A stretch of 64,000 nt of DNA from Ectopseudomonas composti (GCF_001567565.1 NZ_LSSW01000019.1:62001-126000), one strand, 5' to 3'. Shown: positions 41,143 through 49,720, counted from the stretch's first letter. Translations and numbers: made by a program. Notes: generated by a model from the letters alone, not told the origin.

Positions 41143-42510
41143 ATGACGAGTTTCGCCCCCGTGCAGGAAGCTCAGAACTTCCTGAGCGATAACCCCGATA
41201 TCGAACTGATCGAGCTGTTCATCCTCGACGCCAATGGCGTACCACGCGGCAAGCTGTTGCACCGCGAAGAGCTGCTGGCGCTGTACCAGAGTGGCCGGCC
41301 GCTGCCGAGCACCATGCTTGGCCTGTCCATCCAGGGTGAGGATGTCGAGGACACCGGCCTGGTGTGGGAGGTGGGCGATATCGACTGCCGCGCCTACCCG
41401 TTGCCCGGCAGCCTGGTACGCCTGCCCTGGCGGCAGATTCCGACCGCCGCCGTGCAGGTGTCCATGCATCCCAGCGAAGGTCTGCCGGCCACCCCGGCCG
41501 ATCCACGGCAGTTGCTGGTGCGGGTGATCGAGCAGCTTGAAGCCGACGGCTACCACCCGGTAATGGCCTGCGAGCTGGAGTTCTACCTGCTCGACCAGAA
41601 GCGCGATGCTGAGGGTCGCCCGCAGCCGGCGCTGGACGCCGACGGTGGCCGCCCACGGCAGACCCAGGTCTATGGCCTGCGCGAGCTGGAGCAGATCGAG
41701 CCGTTCCTGCGCGATCTCTATGCCGCCTGCAAGGCGCAGGGCATTCCCGCGCGCACGGCGATTTCCGAATACGCCCCCGGCCAGGTGGAAATCACCCTGG
41801 AGCACGGCCCGGCGCTGGCGGCGATGGATCAGGCGGTGCGCTACAAGCGCCTGGTCAAGGGCGTGGCCCATGCCCATGGCATGCAGGCCTGCTTCATGGC
41901 CAAGCCGTTCGATCACCTGGCCGGTACCGGTATGCATATGCACGTCAGCCTGGCCGATGCGCAGGGCAACAACCTGTTCGCCAGCGAAGATCCTGCAGGC
42001 ACGCCGCTGCTGCGCCAAGCAGTGGGCGGCATGCTCGCCAGCCTGCTCGACTCGCTGCTGCTGTTCTGCCCCAACGCCAATTCCTACCGGCGCTTCCAGG
42101 CCAACAGCTACGCGCCGCTGGCGCCGACCTGGGGTGTGGATAACCGCACCGTCAGCCTGCGCGTACCCGGCGGCCCGGCCAATACCCGCCACGTCGAACA
42201 CCGCATCTGCGGCGCCGACGCCAACCCCTATCTCGCCGCGGCGGCGATTCTCGCCGGGATTCACCGGGGCATTCGCGAAGAGCTCGACCCCGGTGCGCCA
42301 ATCGAAGGCAACGGCTACGCCCAGGCCACGGAATATCTGCCGACCCAGTGGTCGGCGGCGATCCAGGCGCTGGAAGACTCCGACTGGGCGCGCGAAGCCT
42401 TGGGTGGCGACTTCCTCAAGGTCTTTCTTGCGGTCAAGCGCGCCGAGTATCGCCAGTTCATGGGCGAGGTCGGCGAGCAGGATTGGCGTTGGTACCTGAG
42501 CAACGCCTGA
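41143..42510 (+). CDS. Glutamine-synthetase-family ligase, gamma-glutamylpolyamine synthetase-like
   Basis: A 455-residue GS-fold enzyme. The beta-Grasp N-terminal part has IELIELFILDANGVPRGKLL. The catalytic domain carries the metal/ATP residues in MACELEFYLLDQ, ISEYAPGQVEITLEHGPAL, GTGMHMHVSLAD, PNANSYRRFQANSYAPLAPTW in two pieces, and HRICGADANPYLAAAAIL. PuuA/PauA-type enzymes attach glutamate to putrescine, spermidine or other amines and differ from GlnA as this one does. The neighbouring FAD oxidase at 42636 supports a gamma-glutamyl-amine route. Exact amine unknown. The ATG has a weak ribosome site. Confidence 0.85.
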   Translation: MTSFAPVQEAQNFLSDNPDIELIELFILDANGVPRGKLLHREELLALYQSGRPLPSTMLGLSIQGEDVEDTGLVWEVGDIDCRAYPLPGSLVRLPWRQIPTAAVQVSMHPSEGLPATPADPRQLLVRVIEQLEADGYHPVMACELEFYLLDQKRDAEGRPQPALDADGGRPRQTQVYGLRELEQIEPFLRDLYAACKAQGIPARTAISEYAPGQVEITLEHGPALAAMDQAVRYKRLVKGVAHAHGMQACFMAKPFDHLAGTGMHMHVSLADAQGNNLFASEDPAGTPLLRQAVGGMLASLLDSLLLFCPNANSYRRFQANSYAPLAPTWGVDNRTVSLRVPGGPANTRHVEHRICGADANPYLAAAAILAGIHRGIREELDPGAPIEGNGYAQATEYLPTQWSAAIQALEDSDWAREALGGDFLKVFLAVKRAEYRQFMGEVGEQDWRWYLSNA

Positions 42511-42528
42511 TGGCCCTGATTTGCAGAA

Positions 42529-42596
42529 GTCGCGGCTGAAGCCCCTCCCACAGGGCACCCATACCTCCCGTTCGTGGGAGGGGCTTTAGCCGCGAC
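42529..42596. repeat. REP-like palindrome, GTCGCGGCTAAAGCCCCTCCCAC family, copy 1
   Basis: The left arm 42529-42551 and the right arm 42574-42596 are 23-bp inverted copies that differ at one base; they start with GTCGCGGCT and end with AGCCGCGAC. They sit in the 125-bp space between the GS-like and oxidoreductase genes. A second copy lies at 47351-47409. Confidence 0.85.
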
Positions 42597-42635
42597 AATA
42601 GATTTATCGGTGCAAACGCACCCCAAGGACATGCA

Positions 42636-43949
42636 ATGAATACGATCAAGCAACCCGTCAAACCCGCCGTCGAGCGCGCGCCGTCCTACTACGCGGCCTC
42701 GCTCAACTTCGAGAGCGATTACCCGACGCTGCAGGGCAGCGTGACCGTCGATGTGACCATCATCGGCGGCGGCTTCACCGGCATCGCCACGGCGGTGGAG
42801 CTGGCCGAGCGCGGCCTCAAGGTGGCCGTGGTGGAAACCCACAAGATCGGCTGGGGCGCCAGTGGGCGCAACGGCGGCCAGGTCACCGGCAGCCTGTCCG
42901 GCGACGAGGCCATGCGCAAGCAGATGCGCAATACCCTGGGCGAGGAGGTGGACGATTTCATCTGGCACCTGCGCTGGCGCGGCCACGAGATCATCAAGAA
43001 TCGCGTGGCCAGGTACGGCATCGCCTGCGACCTCAAGCACGGCCATCTGCACACGGCGATGAAAGCCAGTCATATGGACGAGCTCAAGGCGACCTACGAT
43101 GAAGCGCTGCGCCGTGGCATGGCGGCCGATGTCTCCCTGCTCGATGCCGCCGGTGTGCGTGCGCAACTGGGCAGCGAGCTGTACTGCGGCGCACTGAAGA
43201 ACACCCGCAACATGCACCTGCATCCGCTCAACCTGTGCCTCGGCGAAGCCAGGGCAGCCGAGAGCCTGGGCGCGCTGATCTTCGAGCATTCCGAGGTGCT
43301 GGATATCGTCCACGGCCCGCGTCCGGCGGTGGTCACCACAGGCGGGCGGATCGAGGCCAAGCAGGTGCTGCTGGCCGGTGACGTCTACCACAAGCTGGAG
43401 CGGCGCAAGCTCAAGGGCATGATCTTCCCGGCCATGGGCGGCATCGTCACCACCGCGCCGCTGGGCGAGTTGGCGCAAGAGATCAACCCGCAGGACCTGG
43501 CGGTCTACGACTGCCGCTTCGTGCTCGACTACTACCGTCTCACCGGCGATGGCCGCCTGCTGTTCGGCGGCGGCGCCAACTACTCCGGCCGCGATTCACG
43601 CGACATCGCCGGCGAGCTGCGTCCGTGCATCGAGAGGACCTTCCCGCAGCTCAAGGGCGTGCAGATCGACTTCCAGTGGAGCTGCGCCATGGGCATCGTG
43701 ATGAACCGCATCCCGCAACTGGGCAAGCTCTCGTCCAACGTCTGGTACTGCCAGGGCTACTCCGGCCATGGCGTGGCCACCACCCATATCATGGGCGAGA
43801 TCATGGCCAAGGCGATTACCGGCGACCTGGAGCAGTTCGACACCTTCGCCGCTTGCAAGCACATCAAGGTGCCGCTGGGCGATCAGCTCGGCAACCCGAT
43901 GCTGGCGGCGGGCATGTGGTACTACCAGATGCTGGAGAAGCTGCGCTGA
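42636..43949 (+). CDS. FAD-dependent amine oxidoreductase, PuuB/PauB-like
   Basis: A 437-residue DAO-family flavoprotein. The FAD motif is VDVTIIGGGFTGIATAVELAER (residues about 34-54), followed by IGWGASGRNGGQVTGSLSGDE, the flavin-linked loop of gamma-glutamylputrescine oxidases, and the closing WYCQGYSGHGVATTHIMGEI, each seen as adjoining blocks. Such enzymes oxidise the free amine of gamma-glutamylputrescine to the aldehyde with O2, giving H2O2 and ammonia. With the GS-like gene upstream it forms two steps of that route; the aldehyde dehydrogenase and hydrolase are not in the window. Confidence 0.87.
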   Translation: MNTIKQPVKPAVERAPSYYAASLNFESDYPTLQGSVTVDVTIIGGGFTGIATAVELAERGLKVAVVETHKIGWGASGRNGGQVTGSLSGDEAMRKQMRNTLGEEVDDFIWHLRWRGHEIIKNRVARYGIACDLKHGHLHTAMKASHMDELKATYDEALRRGMAADVSLLDAAGVRAQLGSELYCGALKNTRNMHLHPLNLCLGEARAAESLGALIFEHSEVLDIVHGPRPAVVTTGGRIEAKQVLLAGDVYHKLERRKLKGMIFPAMGGIVTTAPLGELAQEINPQDLAVYDCRFVLDYYRLTGDGRLLFGGGANYSGRDSRDIAGELRPCIERTFPQLKGVQIDFQWSCAMGIVMNRIPQLGKLSSNVWYCQGYSGHGVATTHIMGEIMAKAITGDLEQFDTFAACKHIKVPLGDQLGNPMLAAGMWYYQMLEKLR

Positions 43950-43982
43950 CCGCTGGCCCCCGGGATCGGACCGTGGCGCTGC

Positions 43983-45935
43983 TCATTCGCTGAGCAGCGC
44001 TGCCTCTGTTGCGCCCGCTTCACGCTCGGCCACGAACGCGGCTGGCGGCGAGCCGTCGGCATTGAGCTGAAGAATGCGTGTGGGGCGGCCCTGCTCGTCG
44101 AAAAACACCTGGCCGAGGCCCGCGCTGTTCCACAGTCGTTCGCCTGAGCGGCTGCGATCGGGGATCAGCGGGGTGACGCGCATGCGCCGACGTTTGGTCA
44201 GCCAGTTGAGTGGCGACCACGGCGCGTAGAGCCAGCGATTGAGGCGGTCGAACCAGTCCAGCAGCTGGGCCGGGAATTCGTTCTTGATGCCGCTGCTGGT
44301 GATCTGCCAGATGGTCGGGCTGGCGCGACGGTGGCGGATGCTCACGCGATAGACGAAGGAGTAGTGCACGTCACCGGAGAGGATGACGAAGTCGCCTGGT
44401 GTGCGCGAGTGACGGAAGATGTTCATCATCACGCTGGCTGCGCCGCGGTGGGCCATCCAGTTCTCGGCATCGACCATCAGCGGGTGCCCGGCGAGGGTGA
44501 AGAGTTTCTGGATGCCCTCAATCAGCTTCACGCCGAACATCGGCGCAGGCGAGACGATGATGCAGCTGGGATGGTCGAGCAGCGCCTGCTGAAAATCGCA
44601 CAACGCCTCCCAGTCCATCAGCCCCGAGGGCTTCGACTGATGCCCTTCGCTGCGCCAGCGGCGTGTGCGGGTGTCCAGCACCAGCAGCGCGGGGGTGGTC
44701 GGCAGTACGTAGTGCCACTGTTCGAAGGCCAGCAACTGATCGATCAGCGCGTCATGTGCCGTGGCCTGCAGATGGTCGTCCTGGCGCTGCTCAAGCAGTT
44801 CGCGAAAGACCTGCAGCGGCTCCTCGAATACGTCCGGGTTGTTGCCCCAGCCCTGGCACAGCAGGTAGGCGAGCAGGGCGTTGCCGATGATGCGCTTGGA
44901 AAACGGGTGGCCGTAGGCCGTCTGCTCCCAGCGTGCGGAGAGGTTCCAGTCGTCGGTGACGTCGTGGTCGTCGAAGATCATCAGCGTCGGCAGGTGAGCG
45001 AACACCCGCGCGGCCTGGCCCAGATTCTGGCGAAAGGCATCGATACGTTCGCGCTCGCTGGCGTAGCGCTGCTGCTGTTCGTCATCCAGCGCTGGCTGCT
45101 TTTCGCTGATCAGCGTCCAGGGCAGCGGCGACCAGACCAGCAGGTACATGGCGATCATCTCGGCGAAGGTCACCAGGTGGTTGTCGGCGCTGCTGCTGGT
45201 GAATACCGGCTTCTCGACACCGCCGAAGAACTTGTCGCGCAGGGTCTGGTTGCTCTTCACCGCCGGCAGCAGTTCGGCGCGCTGGTAGTAGCCGACCGGG
45301 TTGGCGTACAGCGACTGGCTGTTCTCGACTACCGCACCTTCGAGGAACTCGTCGAACAGGCCGAGGCGGGCGATCAACTGGTGGATGGCGCAGAGCATCG
45401 GCCCGGCGACGTCGTCCACGTAGACCTGATCGCCGCTCATCAGCAGCAGGGCCGGGCGCTGCGTGGCGTCGTGTGGTTCGGCGAGCAGACGGTCGGCGCA
45501 CAGCAGGCCATCGTCGGCGGCGTGGTGCGGCTTGCGGCAGGAGCCGTGGAGCAGCTGATCGACGCGTGAGCGCAGGACGAAATCGGCATGCTCGGCGCCG
45601 TCATGCAGCAAGTGCGGTGCCCAGTCGCGCATGCCTTTCGCGCCCGCGTCGTCGACGATCTGCAGGTCGTAAGCGATGCGCGCGTCCTGCGGCAGCGCTT
45701 GCGAGAGGGGCAGGTCGATCAGGTGCAGCACGGCATGCTGGCCGAGCGGCAGCTGCTGGCAATGCTCGTCACCCAGGCTGTGGCGTTGTTGCGCCTGGCC
45801 CTCGGGTTGCAGCCACAGTTGCAGGGTCAGCTCGCGACTGGCTACCAGCCACAGCACCAGGCGGCCGGGTTCCAGGCGCCGCAGCAGCGGGCCGGCGAGC
45901 ACATCGGGCAGCGGGGCATGGGTGTTGTCAGGCAT
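43983..45935 (-). CDS. PhoD-like metallophosphatase
   Basis: A 650-residue protein of the alkaline phosphatase D/metallophosphatase group. Metal-binding blocks in order: LLHGSCRKPHH, LLLMSGDQVYVDDVAGP, TLMIFDDHDVTDDWNLS, and DFVILSGDVHYSFVYRV. There is no signal peptide, so a cytoplasmic location is likely, unlike Tat-exported PhoD. Bacterial relatives are annotated only as PhoD-like; substrate unknown. It is convergent with the oxidoreductase and lies 61 bp downstream of the Crp/Fnr gene on the same strand. Confidence 0.85.
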   Translation of the reverse strand: MPDNTHAPLPDVLAGPLLRRLEPGRLVLWLVASRELTLQLWLQPEGQAQQRHSLGDEHCQQLPLGQHAVLHLIDLPLSQALPQDARIAYDLQIVDDAGAKGMRDWAPHLLHDGAEHADFVLRSRVDQLLHGSCRKPHHAADDGLLCADRLLAEPHDATQRPALLLMSGDQVYVDDVAGPMLCAIHQLIARLGLFDEFLEGAVVENSQSLYANPVGYYQRAELLPAVKSNQTLRDKFFGGVEKPVFTSSSADNHLVTFAEMIAMYLLVWSPLPWTLISEKQPALDDEQQQRYASERERIDAFRQNLGQAARVFAHLPTLMIFDDHDVTDDWNLSARWEQTAYGHPFSKRIIGNALLAYLLCQGWGNNPDVFEEPLQVFRELLEQRQDDHLQATAHDALIDQLLAFEQWHYVLPTTPALLVLDTRTRRWRSEGHQSKPSGLMDWEALCDFQQALLDHPSCIIVSPAPMFGVKLIEGIQKLFTLAGHPLMVDAENWMAHRGAASVMMNIFRHSRTPGDFVILSGDVHYSFVYRVSIRHRRASPTIWQITSSGIKNEFPAQLLDWFDRLNRWLYAPWSPLNWLTKRRRMRVTPLIPDRSRSGERLWNSAGLGQVFFDEQGRPTRILQLNADGSPPAAFVAEREAGATEAALLSE

Positions 45936-45996
45936 CGTTGCGGCGCTTCCTGCAGGAAAATTGACAGGGGTTGGACAGTGGCAGGGCGCCAGCGGT

Positions 45997-46680
45997 TCAG
46001 GAGGCCAGCTGGCGCAGGCGTTCGATATCGAGAATCTCGATTTCGCCGTAGGTCAGCTGCACCACGCCCTGTGCCTGCAGCTCCTTGAGGATCTGGTTGG
46101 TGGTCTGGCGCGACAGCGAGAGCATCAGCGCCAGTTGTTCCTGGGCCAGGTGCAGCACTCGCCGTGGTTCGCTCTCGCCGTAGTTCTCGGCGATCAGCAG
46201 CAGGCGCCGGGCCAGGCGTGGCGCGGCCGGCAGCAGGCTCATGTCCTCCAGGGTAAGGAAGGTCAGGCGCAGTTTGTGGCTCATCAGCAGGGCGAAATCG
46301 CGCCAGTACTGCGGCTCGCGTTCGAGCAGGGCGAGCAGCTCATGCTGGGGTAGCAGCAGCAGGGTGCTGGCGCTCTCGGCGAAGGCATCGTGGGTGCGCG
46401 GCAGGCCATCGAACAGGGAAATTTCGCCGAACCAGTAGGGCGGCTCGACCAGCGTCAGCAGCGCCTCCTTGCCGCTCTCGCTGACCGCGCCGACGCGCAC
46501 CGCGCCTTCGACTACCGCATACAGCCCGCTGGGTTTGTCGCCACGGCGAAACAGCCGCTGGCCGGCGTCCAGGCGTTGCACCTGGGCTATCGCCAGCAGG
46601 CTCTGGCCAAGCGGTTGGGGCAGTGCGGCGAACCAGTGGCCCTGGTTCAGATGGCTGAAATAGTCACGGGGATCGAGCAT
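45997..46680 (-). CDS. Crp/Fnr-family transcriptional regulator
   Basis: A 227-residue protein. The cyclic-nucleotide-binding-like barrel (about 20-130) reads RLFRRGDKPSGLYAVVEGAVRVG and PPYWFGEISLFDGLPRTHDAFA; the C-terminal winged helix (about 150-225) reads QEQLALMLSLSRQTTNQILKEL. No N-terminal cysteine cluster is present, so it is not a classical Fnr oxygen sensor. ATG 46680 has AGGAG upstream and is preferred to an upstream start at 46725. Target genes unknown; the divergent Mpo1-like gene and the PhoD-like gene are nearest. Confidence 0.87.
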   Translation of the reverse strand: MLDPRDYFSHLNQGHWFAALPQPLGQSLLAIAQVQRLDAGQRLFRRGDKPSGLYAVVEGAVRVGAVSESGKEALLTLVEPPYWFGEISLFDGLPRTHDAFAESASTLLLLPQHELLALLEREPQYWRDFALLMSHKLRLTFLTLEDMSLLPAAPRLARRLLLIAENYGESEPRRVLHLAQEQLALMLSLSRQTTNQILKELQAQGVVQLTYGEIEILDIERLRQLAS

Positions 46681-46803
46681 TGCGGCTCCTGTGAGGTTAC
46701 GCGGCGCCGAGGCCATCGTTGCCATTGTCGGCTAGCCGACAGTGCGAAGAGCCACGGCAAGGTGATGATGCTCGGGCCCGTTTCACACGTGAGGACGATA
46801 ACC

Positions 46804-47328
46804 ATGAAAACCCTCGTCGATCACCTGGCGCAGTATGCCGCCTACCACCGCGACCGGCGCAACATCGCCAGCCATTTCATCGGCATCCCGATGATCGTGC
46901 TGGCCGTCGCCGTGCTGCTGTCGCGCCCGGGGTTCCAGTTCGCCGGCCTGTGGCTGGCGCCGGCGACCTTGGTGGCGCTGGCGTCGGCATGGTTCTACCT
47001 GCGCCTGGATACCCGCTTCGGCCTGCTCATGAGCGCTCTGCTGGCGCTGTCCCTGTGGGTCGCGGCCAAGCTGGCGCTGGCGAGTACCGGCCTGTGGCTG
47101 ACGGCAGGGCTTGGCCTGTTCGTGGTCGGCTGGATCATCCAGTTTGTCGGTCATTACTACGAAGGGCGCAAGCCGGCGTTCGTCGACGACATCACGGGGC
47201 TGATCATCGGCCCGCTGTTCGTAGTCGCTGAGCTGGTCTTCCTGCTTGGCCTGCGCAAGGAGGTCGAGCATGCCGTGGTGGAAATCGCCGGCCCGACCTG
47301 CATCCGCGAGAAGAAGGCGCTGGCCTGA
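46804..47328 (+). CDS. Mpo1/DUF962-family membrane protein
   Basis: A 174-residue membrane protein. It begins MKTLVDHLAQYAAYHRDRRN followed by IASHFIGIPMIVLAVAVLL, and later has WIIQFVGHYYEGRKPAFVDD and ITGLIIGPLFVVAELVFLLG. The HxxxxN...H and QxxGHxxxE motifs match the Mpo1 family; yeast Mpo1 is an Fe(II) dioxygenase that shortens 2-hydroxy fatty acids. Four to five hydrophobic helices are visible. The bacterial role is unknown; lipid oxidation is inferred. Divergent from the Crp/Fnr gene, 123 bp apart. Confidence 0.85.
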   Translation: MKTLVDHLAQYAAYHRDRRNIASHFIGIPMIVLAVAVLLSRPGFQFAGLWLAPATLVALASAWFYLRLDTRFGLLMSALLALSLWVAAKLALASTGLWLTAGLGLFVVGWIIQFVGHYYEGRKPAFVDDITGLIIGPLFVVAELVFLLGLRKEVEHAVVEIAGPTCIREKKALA

Positions 47329-47350
47329 GCACGTACCGCTTCTGCTGTTC

Positions 47351-47409
47351 GTCGCGGCTAAAACCCTTCCCACAATCCCGAGAGACCGTGGGAGGGGCTT
47401 TAGCCGCGA
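47351..47409. repeat. REP-like palindrome, GTCGCGGCTAAAGCCCCTCCCAC family, copy 2
   Basis: The left arm 47351-47373 and the right arm 47388-47409 mirror each other with two differences and match the arms at 42529-42596. It starts 23 bp after the Mpo1-like gene stop. Confidence 0.85.
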
Positions 47410-47438
47410 GCTTTTCTGGGTTCTGTATGAAAAGCAGA

Positions 47439-47502
47439 AGCCAGCTTGCTGGCGACCCCGTAGCGTAACGATCTGACGAAACGCATCGCCAGCAAGCCGG
47501 CT
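47439..47502. repeat. Second REP-like palindrome family
   Basis: AGCCAGCTTGCTGGCGA (47439-47455) faces TCGCCAGCAAGCCGGCT (47486-47502), 17-bp arms with one mismatch. The text resembles the well-known Pseudomonas REP family with GGCTTGCTGGCGA. It is unrelated in sequence to the palindrome 30 bp to its left. Confidence 0.85.
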
Positions 47503-47530
47503 CCTACGATTGCTTTGCACGGTCGCGGGG

Positions 47531-48277
47531 CTAGAACATCGTCATCCACTGCGCTGTCATCGCGCGCGCGTGGCGGTCCACGGTGATGGGGGCGAAGGGG
47601 CGGCCAGAGACGCTTTGCAGGGTGTTGCTCTGGCTGTTCATGTCGGCCAGTGCGGCGCGCAGATAGCTCCAGCGCGTGTGCAGCTTGCTCACCTGCGGGT
47701 CGGATTGATCCTTGAGCGCCTGCAGTTCGCTATCGATGGCCGGCAGCAGCAGGCGTTCGTCCTGGCCGAGATAGGTGCCGGGCTGCTCGCGGGCGATCTC
47801 GAAGGTGCCCAGATAGGAGCGGCTGAGGTACTGCACGCAGAGGTACTCGACCTTGGCTGCCAGCTCACTCTGGTCTTCGGCGCCCGGTAAGGCGCGGGCT
47901 GCGCTGAGAAAATCGCGCAGGGCACGGCTGAGATCCTCGGGGAAGCGCCAGGGCACGTTCTCGTCACCGGGGCCATAGGAAACACCGTTGCGCAGTTGGG
48001 TAACGAGGGCCAGATGGGCGCTGGTGAGCGCGGCGTTGCCCTGCGGCAGGCTCTGCATGGCGCCGGCCAGCGCGGCCAGGTCGGCGTCCAGGCGCTGCTG
48101 ATGAGTCTTCTGGAAACCTTCGCCACGTAACAGCATCAGGCTGCTGGTGGCGCGGCTGGCGTGTATCTGAATCTGTTCCTGTGGGCTGACGGCCTCGGCG
48201 AAGGCCATTGGCGAGAGCCCGACGAAGAGTCCGAGCGACCAGACAAAAGCATGGCGCAACAGTGCTTTACAGCGCAT
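47531..48277 (-). CDS. Exported hypothetical protein
   Basis: A 248-residue protein with a signal peptide (MRCKALLRHAFVWSLGLFVG then LSPMAFA-EA). The mature part is helical (ATSSLMLLRGEGFQKTHQQRL, LSRALRDFLSAARALPGAEDQ, RLLLPAIDSELQALKDQSDP) and resembles sensor-like four-helix bundles, but I recognise no family. It probably acts in the periplasm. Neighbours give no clue: two repeat elements on one side and a regulator gene on the other. Confidence 0.7.
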   Translation of the reverse strand: MRCKALLRHAFVWSLGLFVGLSPMAFAEAVSPQEQIQIHASRATSSLMLLRGEGFQKTHQQRLDADLAALAGAMQSLPQGNAALTSAHLALVTQLRNGVSYGPGDENVPWRFPEDLSRALRDFLSAARALPGAEDQSELAAKVEYLCVQYLSRSYLGTFEIAREQPGTYLGQDERLLLPAIDSELQALKDQSDPQVSKLHTRWSYLRAALADMNSQSNTLQSVSGRPFAPITVDRHARAMTAQWMTMF

Positions 48278-48407
48278 CCGGGGTGCTCCTTGTTATTGTT
48301 TTGAGCAGGTATGCATTGGCAGCGTCAACGACGCAGCGCCAAGACTACTGCGCCACGCGTAGCGGAGCATGACCCGAAAGAGTGATTTCGTCGGAAATCG
48401 CTACCGT

Positions 48408-49196
48408 TCAGGGGCTTTTCGTCAGATTGCGCAGGTAGTCGGTGCTGAAGGCGTCAGCGGGGAAGAAGGTTTCCAGCGCCAGTTCGGCCAGGGTCACGTC
48501 GTTCGGCGTGCCGAATACCGTGGTGGTGCTGATCAGACTCAGCACGCCGGCCTCGGTACGCAGCTGCACCGGCATCAGTACCGCCTCGGCCAGCGGGTCG
48601 CCTTGATCCTCGGGGGCGGGGTAGGTCAGCAGTTCTTCGTGCAGGGCGAAGAGCTGCGGGTCGCCACTGACCTCGGCATCTCGATGCAGGCGTAGCAACA
48701 GATGCGCGCGCCATTGCGCCAGGTTGACGATGCGTGGCGCCAGCCCCTGCGGGTGCAGGGACAGGCGTAGCACGTTGAGCGGCGGGCCGAGCAGAAAATC
48801 CGCCACGCCATCGAGAAAGGGAGCGACCGAGGCGTTGGCCGCCAGCAGGTTCCACTGCCGATCGATGGCCAGGGCCGGGTAAGGCTCATGGGCCTGGAGC
48901 AACTGCTCGATGGCCTGGCGGGCCGGAGCCAGCGCCGGGTCGGCCAGGTCATGCTGGCTATACAGGGGGGCGAAACCTGCGGCGCTGAGCAGGCGATTAC
49001 GCTCGCGCAGAGGGATCTCCAGCTGTTCGGCGAGGTGTAGCAGCATCTCGCGGCTGGGTTGAGCGCGTCCTGTCTCGACGAAGCTCAGGTGGCGCGTGGA
49101 AATATCGGCCTCGCAGGCGAGGTCGAGCTGGCTCAAACGGCGTCGCTGGCGCCATTGGCGCAACAGCGTGCCGGCGGTCTGGGCGTTCGTATTCAT
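48408..49196 (-). CDS. XRE-type regulator with MmyB-like ligand domain
   Basis: A 262-residue regulator. The helix-turn-helix (about 8-65) reads LLRQWRQRRRLSQLDLACEA and HLSFVETGRAQPSREMLLHL. The rest is an MmyB-like/MLTR ligand domain (PYPALAIDRQWNLLAANASV, VNLAQWRAHLLLRLHRDAEV, PVQLRTEAGVLSLISTTTVFG), which in relatives binds fatty-acid-like ligands. The start at 49196 gives the normal N-terminus. It is divergent from a small membrane protein gene 122 bp away, with a perfect palindrome between at 49232-49248. Confidence 0.9.
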   Translation of the reverse strand: MNTNAQTAGTLLRQWRQRRRLSQLDLACEADISTRHLSFVETGRAQPSREMLLHLAEQLEIPLRERNRLLSAAGFAPLYSQHDLADPALAPARQAIEQLLQAHEPYPALAIDRQWNLLAANASVAPFLDGVADFLLGPPLNVLRLSLHPQGLAPRIVNLAQWRAHLLLRLHRDAEVSGDPQLFALHEELLTYPAPEDQGDPLAEAVLMPVQLRTEAGVLSLISTTTVFGTPNDVTLAELALETFFPADAFSTDYLRNLTKSP

Positions 49197-49231
49197 GGCC
49201 AGCACGATAGTCCAGCCAGGTCATGTCAGCC

Positions 49232-49248
49232 ATTACCTGGGAGGTAAT
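49232..49248. promoter_or_regulatory. Perfect palindrome, probable operator of the MmyB-type regulator
   Basis: ATTACCT-GGG-AGGTAAT: 7-bp perfect arms around three bases, 35 bp from the regulator start and 70 bp from the divergent gene's start. Size, symmetry and position are those of an XRE dimer operator that would control both genes. Confidence 0.7.
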
Positions 49249-49318
49249 CGACGCCCCGAGCGTTTCAGCGAAACCTGTAGGCCAGGTACCACCCCGGTGC
49301 CCTTACGGAGGATTCGCC

Positions 49319-49720
49319 ATGAACGCACTACAACCCACCCCGATGCTGCGCAACGCCCTCTTGCTCGATGGCCTGCTCAGCGGTGTCACCGGCCTGCTGC
49401 TGGTCCTGGCTGCCGGCTGGCTGGGCGCCTTCCTCGAACTGCCGCGCCTGCTGTTGCTGGTCGCCGGCAGCGCCCTGTTGCCATTCGCCGCGCTGCTGGT
49501 GTGGTTGTCCAACCGTGCCGAGATCAGCCGTCAGGTCATCTGGGCGGTGATCGCGGTCAATCTCATCTGGGTGCTCGACAGCCTGCTGTTGCTAGTGATC
49601 GGTTGGGTGTCGCCGAACCTGTTCGGCTACTGCTTCGTCATCACCCAGGCGCTGGCGGTAGGACTGCTGGCCGGATTGCAATGGCTGGGCCTCAAGCACT
49701 CGTCGGCCGCCGTGATCTGA
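49319..49720 (+). CDS. Small four-helix membrane protein
   Basis: A 133-residue membrane protein with four hydrophobic helices: ALLLDGLLSGVTGLLLVLAAG, LLLLVAGSALLPFAALLVWL, QVIWAVIAVNLIWVLDSLLLL and LFGYCFVITQALAVGLLAG. GGAGG lies seven bases before ATG 49319, which decides the start. I recognise no function. It is divergent from the MmyB-type regulator and shares the palindrome at 49232-49248, so it is the likely regulated gene. Confidence 0.8.
   Translation: MNALQPTPMLRNALLLDGLLSGVTGLLLVLAAGWLGAFLELPRLLLLVAGSALLPFAALLVWLSNRAEISRQVIWAVIAVNLIWVLDSLLLLVIGWVSPNLFGYCFVITQALAVGLLAGLQWLGLKHSSAAVI

Noticed and set aside
42529..42596. Considered as a riboswitch or attenuator between the GS-like and oxidase genes
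   Set aside because: The same palindrome occurs again at 47351-47409 after an unrelated gene, so it is a dispersed repeat.
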